Source: an uncultured Aliiroseovarius sp.
GTDB lineage: Bacteria; Pseudomonadota; Alphaproteobacteria; Rhodobacterales; Rhodobacteraceae
Reading direction: 5' to 3'
Length of the DNA: 64,000 nt
Assembly (NCBI RefSeq): GCF_947492455.1
Contig: NZ_CANLNB010000001.1
Coordinates: forward strand, 496,001 to 560,000
The notes beneath the pieces were generated by a model that saw nothing but the letters and a program-made list of their open reading frames with translations, did not search any database and had not been told where the DNA came from. Numbering within the stretch: the first letter of the stretch is position 1; each line of letters starts with the position of its first letter. This document shows, one piece after another, positions 1 through 8,398 of this stretch. A program made the translations under genes and the position numbers.

Positions 1-142
1 GATCACCAAAGGCCGTCACGACCCCTGCGTCGGCATCCGCGCTGTTCCGGTGGGCGAGGCGATGGCCGCCTGTGTGATCCTTGATCACCTGATGCTGCAC
101 CGCGCGCAGATCGGTGAAGGTCCGCGCGGCCAGATTGGTTAA
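1..142 (+). CDS. aroC: Chorismate synthase, C-terminal fragment
   Basis: Only the last 46 codons are in the window; the gene is cut by the left edge. The translated tail begins [20 protein letters not shown] and runs through a DHLMLHRAQ segment to a TAA stop. The GRHDPC and RAVPVGEA blocks are characteristic of the C-terminal end of chorismate synthase, the FMN-dependent enzyme that makes chorismate from EPSP at the end of the shikimate pathway. The gene converges with the thioredoxin-like gene on the other strand. Identification comes from the conserved tail alone. Confidence 0.9.
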   Translation, partial: ITKGRHDPCVGIRAVPVGEAMAACVILDHLMLHRAQIGEGPRGQIG

Positions 143-179
143 GGCTCCCGCCCCATCAGGCTCATCTTCGATGATCCCT

Positions 180-256
180 CTGGGTTGGGGGGGCCGCGCT
201 GATGCGCGGCAGATTCAATGCCTTCGGCGAGGATATTTGAGACAAGAAAAAGTCGT
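180..256 (-). repeat. Composite intergenic element, copy 1
   Basis: Read on the minus strand, a tttcttgtctcaaatatcctcg module is followed by a GC-rich hairpin (gccgcgc atca gcgcggc) and a C-run. The same module layout recurs near 7927-8040, 12970-13053 and 16818-16890. It lies just past the stop of the thioredoxin-like gene, so it could help terminate that transcript. Terminator function is inferred. Confidence 0.5.
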
Positions 257-666
257 TAGGCCGTCGCGGCAGCCAGCGCTGTGTCCATTAGCGCTTTGAT
301 GTCGGCTTTCGATGTGCCTGCTACGATGCGGCCCAGTTCGTCCTCGCCTTTTAGGACAACCAAGGTTGACCGGCGCGGGATGCGCAGGGAACGGGACAGT
401 TTCGACTTCCCATACTTGTCCCAGTCGACATTGATGAAGGTGATGTTTTCCTCATAGGCGGGGTTCTCGGCCTTCAGGGCCTTGATCACGCGTTCTTGCG
501 CCGCGCAGGTCGTGCACCAGCTTGCTTTGAAGTCCAGAAACACGGTTTCCCCGTTTGCCAAAGCCTGTTCGACAAGGCCACGGGAATAGTCCATCGCACC
601 TGCGCGCGCTAAGGCGGGGGCAAGCGATACGGCGGCGGTGAGGGACAGGAAATCTCGTCGGTTCAT
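256..666 (-). CDS. Periplasmic thioredoxin-fold protein
   Basis: A 136-residue protein with an N-terminal export signal (MNRRDFLSLTAA, resembling a Tat signal with a paired Arg) and a thioredoxin active site WC51TTC54 after the typical FLDFKASW strand. It probably acts as a dithiol reductant or oxidoreductase in the periplasm. The start is set by a GGAGACC ribosome site just upstream. It follows the CcdA-like gene after only 12 bp, which suggests that CcdA passes electrons from cytoplasmic thioredoxin to this protein, as in DsbD-like or ResA/CcmG-like pathways. The substrate is unknown. Confidence 0.85.
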   Translation of the reverse strand: MNRRDFLSLTAAVSLAPALARAGAMDYSRGLVEQALANGETVFLDFKASWCTTCAAQERVIKALKAENPAYEENITFINVDWDKYGKSKLSRSLRIPRRSTLVVLKGEDELGRIVAGTSKADIKALMDTALAAATA

Positions 667-678
667 GGTGGTCTCCTT

Positions 679-1392
679 TCAGAGGGATACAGAGAGGTCA
701 TTCAGCCAGGCGGGCAGGTTTTGCACGGCCCAGGCTTCGAGTGTGTGGTGAAAGCGGAACAGGATGGCGGTGCCGACGGCGACAAAGATCACGCCCATGA
801 TCGGGCGGGATTTCTGCGCAATCCGCCGCATTAGAGCCTGTCTGCGCATAATCGCAGCCCGCGCGCCATAGCCCAATGCGATGATGATCGTGGATACGCC
901 TAGGGCAAACATCAGCATGATCGCAGCGGCCCACGGGATCGACTTGCCTTGCGACGCCAAAGAGATTGCGCCGCCTAAAGTGGGGCCGATGCAGGGGCTC
1001 CAGACCGCGCCAAGCAACATGCCGCCGAGGAACTGGCCGGACAGGCCGGTGCGGTTCACATCATCCAGCGAGCTGTCTGCTTGGGACGAGAAACCGGCGG
1101 TGGCTGTCGCAAACCGTTCGGACAGGACCGGGGTCATCAGAATCAGGCCAAAGCCGACCATCAGGATGGCACCCGCTTGCGCGACCATGTCCTCGGTCAG
1201 GCCGATCGTATAGCCCAGCACGGTGACCAGCAGACCAAGAGTGACGAAGGATACGCTCATCCCGGCGGCGACGGCCAAGGGGCCAAAGCGGCTGGCTTGC
1301 AATGCGGTGGCCAGCACGATTGGCAGCACCGGCAAGACGCAGGGATTGATCAGGGTCAGAAGCCCGGCCAGATATCCAAAGACAAGTTCCAT
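679..1392 (-). CDS. CcdA/DsbD-type transmembrane electron carrier
   Basis: A 237-residue, about six-span membrane protein. The two conserved cysteines of the CcdA family are visible in their usual contexts: NPC18VLPVLP in the first helix and WSPC134IGPTLGG in the fourth. CcdA proteins carry reducing equivalents across the inner membrane to periplasmic thioredoxin-like proteins. The next gene in the operon encodes just such a protein, so the two form a complete reducing relay. It could serve cytochrome c maturation or another thiol pathway; nothing nearby decides which. Confidence 0.88.
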   Translation of the reverse strand: MELVFGYLAGLLTLINPCVLPVLPIVLATALQASRFGPLAVAAGMSVSFVTLGLLVTVLGYTIGLTEDMVAQAGAILMVGFGLILMTPVLSERFATATAGFSSQADSSLDDVNRTGLSGQFLGGMLLGAVWSPCIGPTLGGAISLASQGKSIPWAAAIMLMFALGVSTIIIALGYGARAAIMRRQALMRRIAQKSRPIMGVIFVAVGTAILFRFHHTLEAWAVQNLPAWLNDLSVSL

Positions 1393-1449
1393 GCTTGGAA
1401 TGTGTTGGAAATCGCCGCGAAAGTCATCTCACGAAGCGGGCAAGGGGCT

Positions 1450-2325
1450 TCACGTTGCTGTGGGGTTTTGTTTCGAAAGCTGCACCGCAAGGATGCCGAC
1501 CGTGATGATCGCCACGCCGATGAAATCCACCATGCTCAGCGCCTCGCCCAGCAAAAGCCACGCGATGGCAACGCCAAAAAACGGGTTCAGGAAGTGGAAC
1601 GTGGCGGCTTTGACCGCGCCAATGCGTCCGACAAGGGCGAACCAGATCCACGTGGCCAGCAGTCCGGGCACCAGAACGGTATAGGTAAAGGCCATGCCAA
1701 GGCGCATGCTGGGCGTGAAGGCCGGGCTTTCCAGAAACAGCGCCGCGACGAACAGCGCGCCGGAGCCCACGAACATTTGCAGCCCGACGATCATCATCAG
1801 ATTGCCGCCCGAGGATGCCGTGCGGACCGACAAGGTGGCAGCGGTCAGCGCGGCGGCGGCCACGAAGCACAGGATGACGCCGGTGATGTCCACGCCACCC
1901 GACAGGCGCGAGCCCATGATCAGCGTCACGCCGACGACGCCCGCAAACAATCCCGCGACGGCCATCGGGCGCAAACGGTCGCCCAGAAGGATCCACCCGG
2001 CGAAGGCCACCATCAGTGGCATGGTCGATGCGATGATCGAGGCAAGCCCCGCCTCGACCCACTGCATGGCGACGAAATTTAGACCCAAATACAGGGCATT
2101 TTGGCAAAATCCGAAGATAATGACGGCCTGCCACTGGTTCCGGGTCAGACGCCAGCTTTGCCCCAAGGCACGCGCGATGATGACGCCCAGCAGACCCGAG
2201 ATCAGGAACCGAAGCGACAAGGAATAGAGCGGCGGCGCTTCGGACACGATAATCCGGGCCGAAGTGAAGGCCGAGCTCCACATCAGGGCGAAGGCCAGCC
2301 CCATGAAGATTGCGCGCAGGTCCAT
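1450..2325 (-). CDS. EamA-family (DMT superfamily) transporter
   Basis: A 291-residue hydrophobic protein with about ten predicted transmembrane helices in two similar halves, the usual EamA arrangement. The first half starts at MDLRAIFMGLAFALMWSSAF and the second repeat at about residue 150. Members export small metabolites such as amino acids, sugars or purines across the inner membrane. The substrate cannot be read from the sequence. It is a single gene, 57 bp from the ccdA start and reading the same way, with the hup terminator upstream. Confidence 0.85.
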   Translation of the reverse strand: MDLRAIFMGLAFALMWSSAFTSARIIVSEAPPLYSLSLRFLISGLLGVIIARALGQSWRLTRNQWQAVIIFGFCQNALYLGLNFVAMQWVEAGLASIIASTMPLMVAFAGWILLGDRLRPMAVAGLFAGVVGVTLIMGSRLSGGVDITGVILCFVAAAALTAATLSVRTASSGGNLMMIVGLQMFVGSGALFVAALFLESPAFTPSMRLGMAFTYTVLVPGLLATWIWFALVGRIGAVKAATFHFLNPFFGVAIAWLLLGEALSMVDFIGVAIITVGILAVQLSKQNPTAT

Positions 2326-2337
2326 GTCACCTCCAAA

Positions 2338-2367
2338 TGAAAAGGGCCGCCAATCTGGCGACCCTTT
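2338..2367 (-). terminator. Rho-independent terminator after the HU gene
   Basis: On the minus strand aaagggtcgcca-gat-tggcggcccttt folds into a stem with one mismatch and is followed by ttttcattt. It lies about 40 bp beyond the HU gene stop. Confidence 0.65.
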
Positions 2368-2406
2368 CCGAATTCTGGCAGCGGGGCAAGGCCCCTTGTG
2401 ACCAGA

Positions 2407-2694
2407 TCAGCCGTTTACGCTGTCTTTCAGCGCTTTGGCGATGGTCATCTTGACGACCTTGTCGGCTTCTTTCTGGATCTGCTCGCCGGTGGCGGGGTTG
2501 CGCACCATGCGTGCCGGACGCTCGCGGCAATAGATTTTGCCAACGCCGGGCAGGGTCACAGCGCCACCGCCCGACACTTCGCGGGTGATGATGTTGATGA
2601 TACCTTCCAGGGCACCAGCTGCGGACTTCTTGTCCGAACCCATTTCTTCAGCCAGAGCGGCCACCAGCTGGGTCTTGGTCATCGGTTTCGACAT
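2407..2694 (-). CDS. HU-family DNA-binding protein
   Basis: A 95-residue nucleoid protein starting MSKPMTKTQLVAALAEEMG. The helical dimerisation part is followed by the beta-arm segment ending in RNPATGEQI, the conserved DNA-contacting arm motif (R-N-P). HU proteins bend and constrain DNA without sequence preference. The ATG at 2694 is chosen over a GTG at 2703 because the GTG lies inside the GAGGAG ribosome site. A terminator follows, so it is a stand-alone gene. It could be HupB; the exact paralogue is not resolvable here. Confidence 0.92.
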   Translation of the reverse strand: MSKPMTKTQLVAALAEEMGSDKKSAAGALEGIINIITREVSGGGAVTLPGVGKIYCRERPARMVRNPATGEQIQKEADKVVKMTIAKALKDSVNG

Positions 2695-2783
2695 GTATAA
2701 CACTCCTCACAATTGCCCATTTCTTGGGCTTCATTGCGGGCATTTAACTGTATGTAGCAGGGCGACACAATCGTTAGTTGGCC

Positions 2784-2825
2784 CTATTTTCCTAGGAAAT
2801 AGCGCTTTTTCGCCAAAAAATAGCG
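2784..2825. promoter_or_regulatory. Palindrome and repeats upstream of the HU gene
   Basis: A 19 bp near-perfect palindrome, ctattttcctaggaaatag (2784-2802), lies about 90 bp upstream of the HU start codon. The octamer aaatagcg occurs at 2797-2804 and again at 2818-2825. It could be an operator or part of the promoter; no -35/-10 pair is clear. Confidence 0.3.
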
Positions 2826-2880
2826 TGGCTTCCCCGGGGTCAGGTTTGAATTCGCCATCATCGGGCTGATTGTCCCTGAT

Positions 2881-4365
2881 TTACAGGAATGCCGTTTCTT
2901 CGAAGCTACGCAGTTTCCGGCTGTGGATACGTTCGATTGGCATGTCGCGCAGGGTCTCCATCGCGTGGATGCCGATCTGCAAATGACGCGCCACCTGGGT
3001 CTTATAGAAATCGGACGCCATACCCGGGAGTTTCAGCTCTCCGTGCAGGGGTTTGTCGGATACACAAAGAAGCGTGCCATAGGGCACCCGGAAGCGAAAA
3101 CCGTTCGCGGCGATGGTGGCACTTTCCATATCCAACGCAATGGCGCGGGATTGGGACAGGCGCTGAACGGGGCCGCGTTGGTCGCGCAATTCCCAGTTGC
3201 GGTTATCCAGCGTCGCGACGGTGCCCGTCCGCATGATGCGCTTCAGGTCATAGCCTTCATATTCAGTGATCTTCGCCACGGCCTTTTCCAGTGCGATCTG
3301 GATTTCTGCCAGTGGCGGGATCGGAACCCAGATCGGCAGGTCGTCGTCCAGCACCTTGTCTTCGCGCAGATAGGCATGGGCCAAAACGAAATCGCCAAGC
3401 CGTTGGCTGTTACGAAGGCCCGCGCAGTGGCCAACCATCAGCCACGCATGCGGGCGCAGCACTGCGATATGATCGGTTGCTGTTTTGGCGTTTGAAGGAC
3501 CGACACCGATGTTGACCAGCGTAATCCCAGACCCATCGGGGCGCGTCAGGTGATAGCTGGGCATTTGCGGCAGTTTTTCCGGGGTCGGCAGATCCTGATC
3601 AGCCTCGGTGATCCGATGATAGCCCGGACCCACAAAGGCCTCGTACCCGCTGTCAGGATCGGCGAGCATCTGGCGCGCATACGCCTCGAATTCCTCGACA
3701 TAGAACTGGTAGTTGGTGAACAGCACGTGGTTCTGGAAATCCTCGGGCATGGTCGCGGTGTAATGCGACAGGCGGGCCAAGGAATAGTCCACGCGTTGCG
3801 CGGTGAACGGGGCAAGAGGCGCTGCACCACTATCGTCCAGCTCAGCCACGCCATTTACAATGTCATCATTCGTGGTCGACAGGTCCGGCACGTCAAAGAC
3901 ATCGCGCAGCGGATAGGTCATGGCCCCTTCCTGCGGCACGGTGATGTCCGGGTTGCGCGACACGGCGAAATGCACCGGGATTGGCGTGGTCGAGTACCCA
4001 ATCTGCACCGGAACACCGTGGTTTTGCATCAGAAGTGCGATTTGCTGTTCCAGATAATTCGCAAACAGGTCCGGGCGGGTGATGGTGCTGGCATAGGTGC
4101 CGGGGGCGGACACGTGACCGAAGCTTAGACGGCTGTCCTTCTGCGCGTGGCTGGTCGTGGTCAGGCGAATCTCGGGGTAGAAGGCGCGAAAGCGGCTGGG
4201 GGGTTGTTCGCCGCTGGCGTTCTGCTCGAAGGTTTCACACAGAAAGGCGCAGGCCTTTTCATAAAGCGATTTCAGCTCGTCCACCGCCGCCTTGGGGTCG
4301 GTAAACACCTGATAGGCGCCGCCACCGGGGCTGACCACGGGGATAGAGGGTGCGCTGGGGGTCAT
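2881..4365 (-). CDS. amn: AMP nucleosidase
   Basis: A 494-residue protein matching the AMP nucleosidase layout: an N-terminal domain typical of the family (about 1-190) and a C-terminal phosphorylase-like catalytic domain with NIGVGPSNAKTATDH and the HCAGLRNSQRLGDFVLA stretch. The enzyme splits AMP into adenine and ribose 5-phosphate in the cytoplasm. Its ATG overlaps the stop of the upstream adenine deaminase gene (TAATG), so the two are translationally coupled. Together they would turn AMP into adenine and then hypoxanthine, a purine salvage or adenylate-control branch. Confidence 0.93.
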   Translation of the reverse strand: MTPSAPSIPVVSPGGGAYQVFTDPKAAVDELKSLYEKACAFLCETFEQNASGEQPPSRFRAFYPEIRLTTTSHAQKDSRLSFGHVSAPGTYASTITRPDLFANYLEQQIALLMQNHGVPVQIGYSTTPIPVHFAVSRNPDITVPQEGAMTYPLRDVFDVPDLSTTNDDIVNGVAELDDSGAAPLAPFTAQRVDYSLARLSHYTATMPEDFQNHVLFTNYQFYVEEFEAYARQMLADPDSGYEAFVGPGYHRITEADQDLPTPEKLPQMPSYHLTRPDGSGITLVNIGVGPSNAKTATDHIAVLRPHAWLMVGHCAGLRNSQRLGDFVLAHAYLREDKVLDDDLPIWVPIPPLAEIQIALEKAVAKITEYEGYDLKRIMRTGTVATLDNRNWELRDQRGPVQRLSQSRAIALDMESATIAANGFRFRVPYGTLLCVSDKPLHGELKLPGMASDFYKTQVARHLQIGIHAMETLRDMPIERIHSRKLRSFEETAFL

Positions 4366-6167
4366 TAATTTTCCTTCAACAAATCGGTCAGTTCGAATTT
4401 GGTCACATCCACCAATCCCAGATCAGAGATCCGTAACTCGGGGATGACAACCAAGGCCAAGAAGCTGTGTTGGATCGAGGCATTATTCAAGGTGCAGCCG
4501 CAGACTTCCATCGCGTCGATGATGCTCTTGGCCTTTTCAGCGACCTCGGTCGCGGGGGCGTCGGACATCAGGCCTGCGACGGGCAATTCGACCAAGGCCA
4601 GCTCTTTTCCGCCTTGATAGACACACATACCGCCGCCGACCTCGGCTAGACGATTGGCGGCAAGCGCCATGTCCTCGTGAGACGTTCCGACCACGATCAT
4701 GTGATGGCTGTCATGCGCTACGGTCGATGCCATGGCCATCTGGCCCGTGTACCCGAACCCGTTCACGAACCCATTTACCACGCCGCCGGTGCCCTTGTGG
4801 CGCTCGACCAGCGCGACCTGCGCCACGTCCTGCGCTTCGTCCGTCTGAACGATGCCGTCAGACACCGAAAGGTCACGGGTTAGAGCCTTCGTGGGCGCTT
4901 GGTTCTCGACAATGCCAATGACCTTCGCGGTAACCGAGTTCGCCCCTTCGGGCGCTTTCACGATGAAATCTTCCGGCACGATGGTCTTGCCCATGTGCAT
5001 GGTGGCCTTCGCGTGGGCGGGCCAGTCCAGATGCGGGCAGTCGACGGTGATCTTGCCGCCCTCGGCCACGCTGACACCACGGGCGAAAACGCGGTTGATC
5101 GGCAGGGTGGTTAGATCGTCGGTCAGGATCACATCAGCGCGTCTTCCCGGTGTAATAGAGCCTAATTCACGCTCTAACCCGAAATGCGTCGCGGTGTTGA
5201 TCGTTGCCATTTGCAGCGCCACCAAGGGATCGCAGCCATAGCTGATCGCATAGCGCAGGGCGCGGTTTATGTGGCCTTCTTCGACCAATGTTCCGGAATG
5301 GCAATCATCGGTGCAGATGATGAAATTGCGCGGGTCCAGACCCTTTTCGGTTACGGCGGTGATCTGCTTTTCAACGTCAAACCAGGCCGAGCCCAGCCGC
5401 ATCATCGACCGTATCCCCTGACGGACACGGGCAATCGCGTCAGCCTCGCAGGTGCCTTCATGGTCATCCGCTGGCCCGCCCGCCGCATAGGCGTGGAAAT
5501 TCGGGCCCAGATCGGGGCTGGCATAGTGCCCGCCAATGGTCTTCCCGGCGTTCTGTGTCGCGGCCATTTCCGCCAGCATCTTGGGGTCCGAGTTGATCAC
5601 ACCGGGGAAGTTCATCATCTCGCCCAGCCCGATGATGCCGGGCCATGTCATCGCCTCGGCCACGTCCTCGGGCGTGATTTCGAAGCCTGTCGTTTCCAGC
5701 CCCGGCGCAGACGGAGCACAGGACGGCATCTGCGTATAGATGTTCACAGGCTGGATCAGAGCCTCATCATGCATCAACCGCACGCCTTCCAGCCCTAGCA
5801 CGTTCGCGATCTCGTGCGGATCTACGAACATGGTGGTGGTGCCATGCGGAATGACAGCGCGGGCGAATTCGGCAGGCGTCAGCATCCCGCTTTCGATATG
5901 CATATGCCCATCGCATAGGCCGGGGATCAGATATTGCCCGCCCGCGTCGATGATGTCGGTGTCCGGCCCAATACAATGGCTGGCGTCTGGCCCAACATAG
6001 GCAAATCGCCCATCGGCCATGGCGACCTGCCAATCGAGAACTTCGCGCGTGTGTACATTCACCACGCGCCCGCCTTTGATAACTGTGTCTGCTGCGTCGC
6101 GCCCTGCTGCGACGGCAATCAATCGCGTCGCACTTTCGGGCCAAGATTTACGAATTGGTCTTTCCAT
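4365..6167 (-). CDS. ade: Adenine deaminase
   Basis: A 600-residue amidohydrolase-fold enzyme. The metal-binding CDGH88MH90IESG motif follows the first barrel strand, then FVDPHEIANVLG, with CTDDCHSG further on. The length and the C-terminal domain fit adenine deaminase (Ade/AdeC), which converts adenine to hypoxanthine and ammonia. The stop overlaps the amn start by one base. The gene is first in the pair and diverges from the epimerase gene at 6265. A general amidohydrolase is less likely given the partner. Confidence 0.92.
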   Translation of the reverse strand: MERPIRKSWPESATRLIAVAAGRDAADTVIKGGRVVNVHTREVLDWQVAMADGRFAYVGPDASHCIGPDTDIIDAGGQYLIPGLCDGHMHIESGMLTPAEFARAVIPHGTTTMFVDPHEIANVLGLEGVRLMHDEALIQPVNIYTQMPSCAPSAPGLETTGFEITPEDVAEAMTWPGIIGLGEMMNFPGVINSDPKMLAEMAATQNAGKTIGGHYASPDLGPNFHAYAAGGPADDHEGTCEADAIARVRQGIRSMMRLGSAWFDVEKQITAVTEKGLDPRNFIICTDDCHSGTLVEEGHINRALRYAISYGCDPLVALQMATINTATHFGLERELGSITPGRRADVILTDDLTTLPINRVFARGVSVAEGGKITVDCPHLDWPAHAKATMHMGKTIVPEDFIVKAPEGANSVTAKVIGIVENQAPTKALTRDLSVSDGIVQTDEAQDVAQVALVERHKGTGGVVNGFVNGFGYTGQMAMASTVAHDSHHMIVVGTSHEDMALAANRLAEVGGGMCVYQGGKELALVELPVAGLMSDAPATEVAEKAKSIIDAMEVCGCTLNNASIQHSFLALVVIPELRISDLGLVDVTKFELTDLLKEN

Positions 6168-6264
6168 GGATCAATTGTTCCGAAATCTTCTGTTAGCGCA
6201 ACCCCCTATCCGGGCCCGGCGATTTTGCGCTTTTAAATCGCGCGCGGGCGGCGATACTGCGCGC

Positions 6265-7101
6265 ATGAAAAAGACACTCTTTGTATTCGGATATGGCTAT
6301 TCCGCGCGCGCACTGGCCGCTGAGTTGCCCGGCGATTTCACTGTAATCGGTACCTCGCGCGAGGCGGGGCCGGAAGTGATCCAATGGCCGGGCGCGGATA
6401 TTTCGCAAGCGCTGTCGCAAGCGACGCATTTGCTGATTTCGGCAGGCCCCGATGGGGACGGAGATCCCGTTTTGCGCCGGGTTAGAGACGAAATTGCCGC
6501 CCTCGCCCCGCAGTTGGAGTGGGTCGGCTACCTGTCAACGACCGGTGTTTACGGCGACCATCAGGGCGGCTGGGTCGACGAAGACACGCCGCTTGCGCCG
6601 TCCACGCGGCGCGGCAAACTGCGCGTTCAGGCCGAAGCCGACTGGCAGGCGCTGGCCGCTGAGGCCGGATTGCCCCTGCACATCTTCCGCTTGGCCGGTA
6701 TCTATGGCCCCGGGCGCGGCCCGTTTTCCAAGGTGCGCAAGGGGACCGCGCGGCGGATCATCAAGAAAGATCAGGTGTTTTCGCGCATTCATGTCGCGGA
6801 TATCGCGCAAGTGCTGGCTGCGTCCATCGCGCAGCCCAATCCAGGGCGGATCTATAACCTTTGCGATGATAACGCCGCCCCGCCCGAGGATGTTCTGTCC
6901 TATGCGGCCGAGCTTCTGGGTCTGCCCATTCCCCCCGCTGAGGACTTCGAGACCGCCGAAATGACCCCGATGGCGCGCAGTTTCTACGCGGAAAGCAAAC
7001 GGGTGCGGAATGATCGAATTAAAGACGAACTGGGGGTGAAATTGCGCTTCCCCGACTATAAGTCCGGTCTAGCCGCCCTCATGACGCAGGAGACCCCATG
7101 A
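6265..7101 (+). CDS. NAD(P)-dependent epimerase/SDR-like protein
   Basis: A 278-residue Rossmann-fold protein. The nucleotide-binding glycine motif GYGYSA (9-14) begins right after MKKTLFVF, and LSTTGVYGD is the usual extended-SDR strand. Family members (YeeZ-like) act on nucleotide sugars or have unknown substrates. The ATG at 6265 is chosen because the fold starts there; the frame is open upstream but runs into the adenine deaminase promoter region. The ribosome site is weak. The stop overlaps the sodium channel start (ATGA, 7098-7101). Confidence 0.8.
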   Translation: MKKTLFVFGYGYSARALAAELPGDFTVIGTSREAGPEVIQWPGADISQALSQATHLLISAGPDGDGDPVLRRVRDEIAALAPQLEWVGYLSTTGVYGDHQGGWVDEDTPLAPSTRRGKLRVQAEADWQALAAEAGLPLHIFRLAGIYGPGRGPFSKVRKGTARRIIKKDQVFSRIHVADIAQVLAASIAQPNPGRIYNLCDDNAAPPEDVLSYAAELLGLPIPPAEDFETAEMTPMARSFYAESKRVRNDRIKDELGVKLRFPDYKSGLAALMTQETP

Positions 7102-7895
7102 CCGCCACCTCTGATCTGCCCAATACCTTGCGAACACGCGTTCAAGAGGTGGTCGAGCGACCCATTGCGCAGAACCTGATCATCGGCGTCATCTTGGTGA
7201 ACGCGGTCACGCTGGGGCTGGAAACCTCGCAAACTGCGATGGAGGCGGCCGGTGGCCTGATCACGCTGCTGGACCACATCTGTCTGACCATCTTTGTGCT
7301 GGAGCTTCTGGCCAAGATCTTTGCCTATCGCCTGCGGTTCTTCACAAGCGGCTGGAACCTGTTTGATTTCGCTATCGTCGGGATCGCGCTGGTGCCGGGG
7401 GCGGGAAGCTTCTCGGTCCTGCGGGCGCTCAGGATCCTGCGGGTGCTGCGCGTCGTCTCGGTTGCGCCACGCCTGCGCCGCGTCGTCGAAGGGTTCGTGA
7501 CCGCGCTGCCCGGTATGGGAAGCGTATTCCTGCTGATGGCGATGATTTTCTACATCGGTGCGGTGATGTCGACGAAACTGTTCGGCGCAACCTTCCCGGA
7601 CTGGTTCGGATCGCTGGGGCAATCGGCCTATACGCTATTTCAGATCATGACGCTCGAAAGCTGGTCCATGGGCATCGTGCGCCCAGTGATGGAGGTGCAC
7701 CCCTATGCGTGGCTGTTCTTCGTACCCTTCATCCTGCTGACCACCTTTGCGGTTGTAAACCTGCTGGTGGGTCTGATCGTGAACTCGATGCAGGACGCGC
7801 ATCATGAAGAGGACGTCGCCAAAACTGACAGCTACCGGGATGACGTTCTAACCCGCTTAGACGAGATCGAGCGTCTGATCCGAGAGAAGCAATAA
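7098..7895 (+). CDS. Voltage-gated sodium channel, NaChBac/NavAb type
   Basis: A 265-residue single-repeat six-helix channel subunit that should form a homotetramer in the inner membrane. The S4 voltage sensor has arginines at every third position (R109, R112, R115, R118). The selectivity filter is TLESWSM (185-191), the signature of bacterial sodium channels. The C-terminal tail (about 232-265) is acidic then helical and ends in a probable coiled coil (LTRLDEIERLIREKQ), as in NaChBac relatives. The ATGA overlap with the epimerase gene suggests co-translation; the functional link is unknown. Confidence 0.93.
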   Translation: MTATSDLPNTLRTRVQEVVERPIAQNLIIGVILVNAVTLGLETSQTAMEAAGGLITLLDHICLTIFVLELLAKIFAYRLRFFTSGWNLFDFAIVGIALVPGAGSFSVLRALRILRVLRVVSVAPRLRRVVEGFVTALPGMGSVFLLMAMIFYIGAVMSTKLFGATFPDWFGSLGQSAYTLFQIMTLESWSMGIVRPVMEVHPYAWLFFVPFILLTTFAVVNLLVGLIVNSMQDAHHEEDVAKTDSYRDDVLTRLDEIERLIREKQ

Positions 7896-7926
7896 GGGGC
7901 TCTGCCGCTCGCGGGTTCCCCGCTCA

Positions 7927-8040
7927 CCCCGAGGTATTTTGAACAAGAAAATAGAGGCCCAAGCTCTGCTCATTTTCTTGTCATAAGTATCTCGGGGGTT
8001 TGGGGGCAGCGCCCCCACAGGCTCACATCGTGAGCCACCC
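7927..8040. repeat. Composite intergenic element, copy 2 (head-to-head pair)
   Basis: Two copies of the module face each other: ccccgaggtattttgaac plus aagaaaat (7927-7952) and its inverted partner at 7972-7997, separated by 19 bp. The second copy is followed by a gggggc-agc-gccccc hairpin (8002-8016) and a ggctcac-atc-gtgagcc hairpin (8020-8036). It fills the gap between the convergent channel gene and the small membrane protein gene, so a bidirectional terminator is plausible. Confidence 0.6.
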
Positions 8041-8091
8041 CCAAGCCTGACGACCGAAGGGAGGCAAGGCGCGGGAGCACCATTGCTGCGG

Positions 8092-8343
8092 TTACCTTGC
8101 TTTCTCGAAAACGAAAATATATCCGGTCGAGATGGTCCACAAACCTAGTGTAAGCATTAGAAGCATCAGGCGAAGAACATAGATGATCAGGTTGGGCTGA
8201 TCGGGGATATACTCCACAAAATTCCAGCCATCTGCATTCTCATCCATAATTGCCTTTTGGATCTTCCCCTTCGAGCTTCCAGCGATTAGCCCGATCAATC
8301 CTCCGGCGAAATTGACTCGTGTAACTTTATTTATGCGATTCAT
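8092..8343 (-). CDS. Small hypothetical membrane protein
   Basis: An 83-residue protein, not recognised. It starts MNRINKVTRVNFAGG, has a soluble stretch with DENADGWNFVEYIPD, and ends in a strongly hydrophobic region (about 52-78) that could form one or two membrane helices. ATG 8343 is preceded by gagagaag at a suitable distance; a TTG 15 bp upstream is an alternative. It lies alone between the composite repeat and the end of dxs. It is moderately AT-rich compared with dxs. Confidence 0.55.
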   Translation of the reverse strand: MNRINKVTRVNFAGGLIGLIAGSSKGKIQKAIMDENADGWNFVEYIPDQPNLIIYVLRLMLLMLTLGLWTISTGYIFVFEKAR

Positions 8344-8398
8344 AAGAGCTTCTCTCAATTAATAGTGGAAGCTATGCCTAGTCACCCTTCAAAGGGTG

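Noticed and set aside
1081-2082. 333-codon plus-strand open frame
   Set aside because: Crosses the ccdA/EamA boundary in antisense and is low-complexity (Gln, Gly, Asp, Arg rich), typical of a shadow frame.
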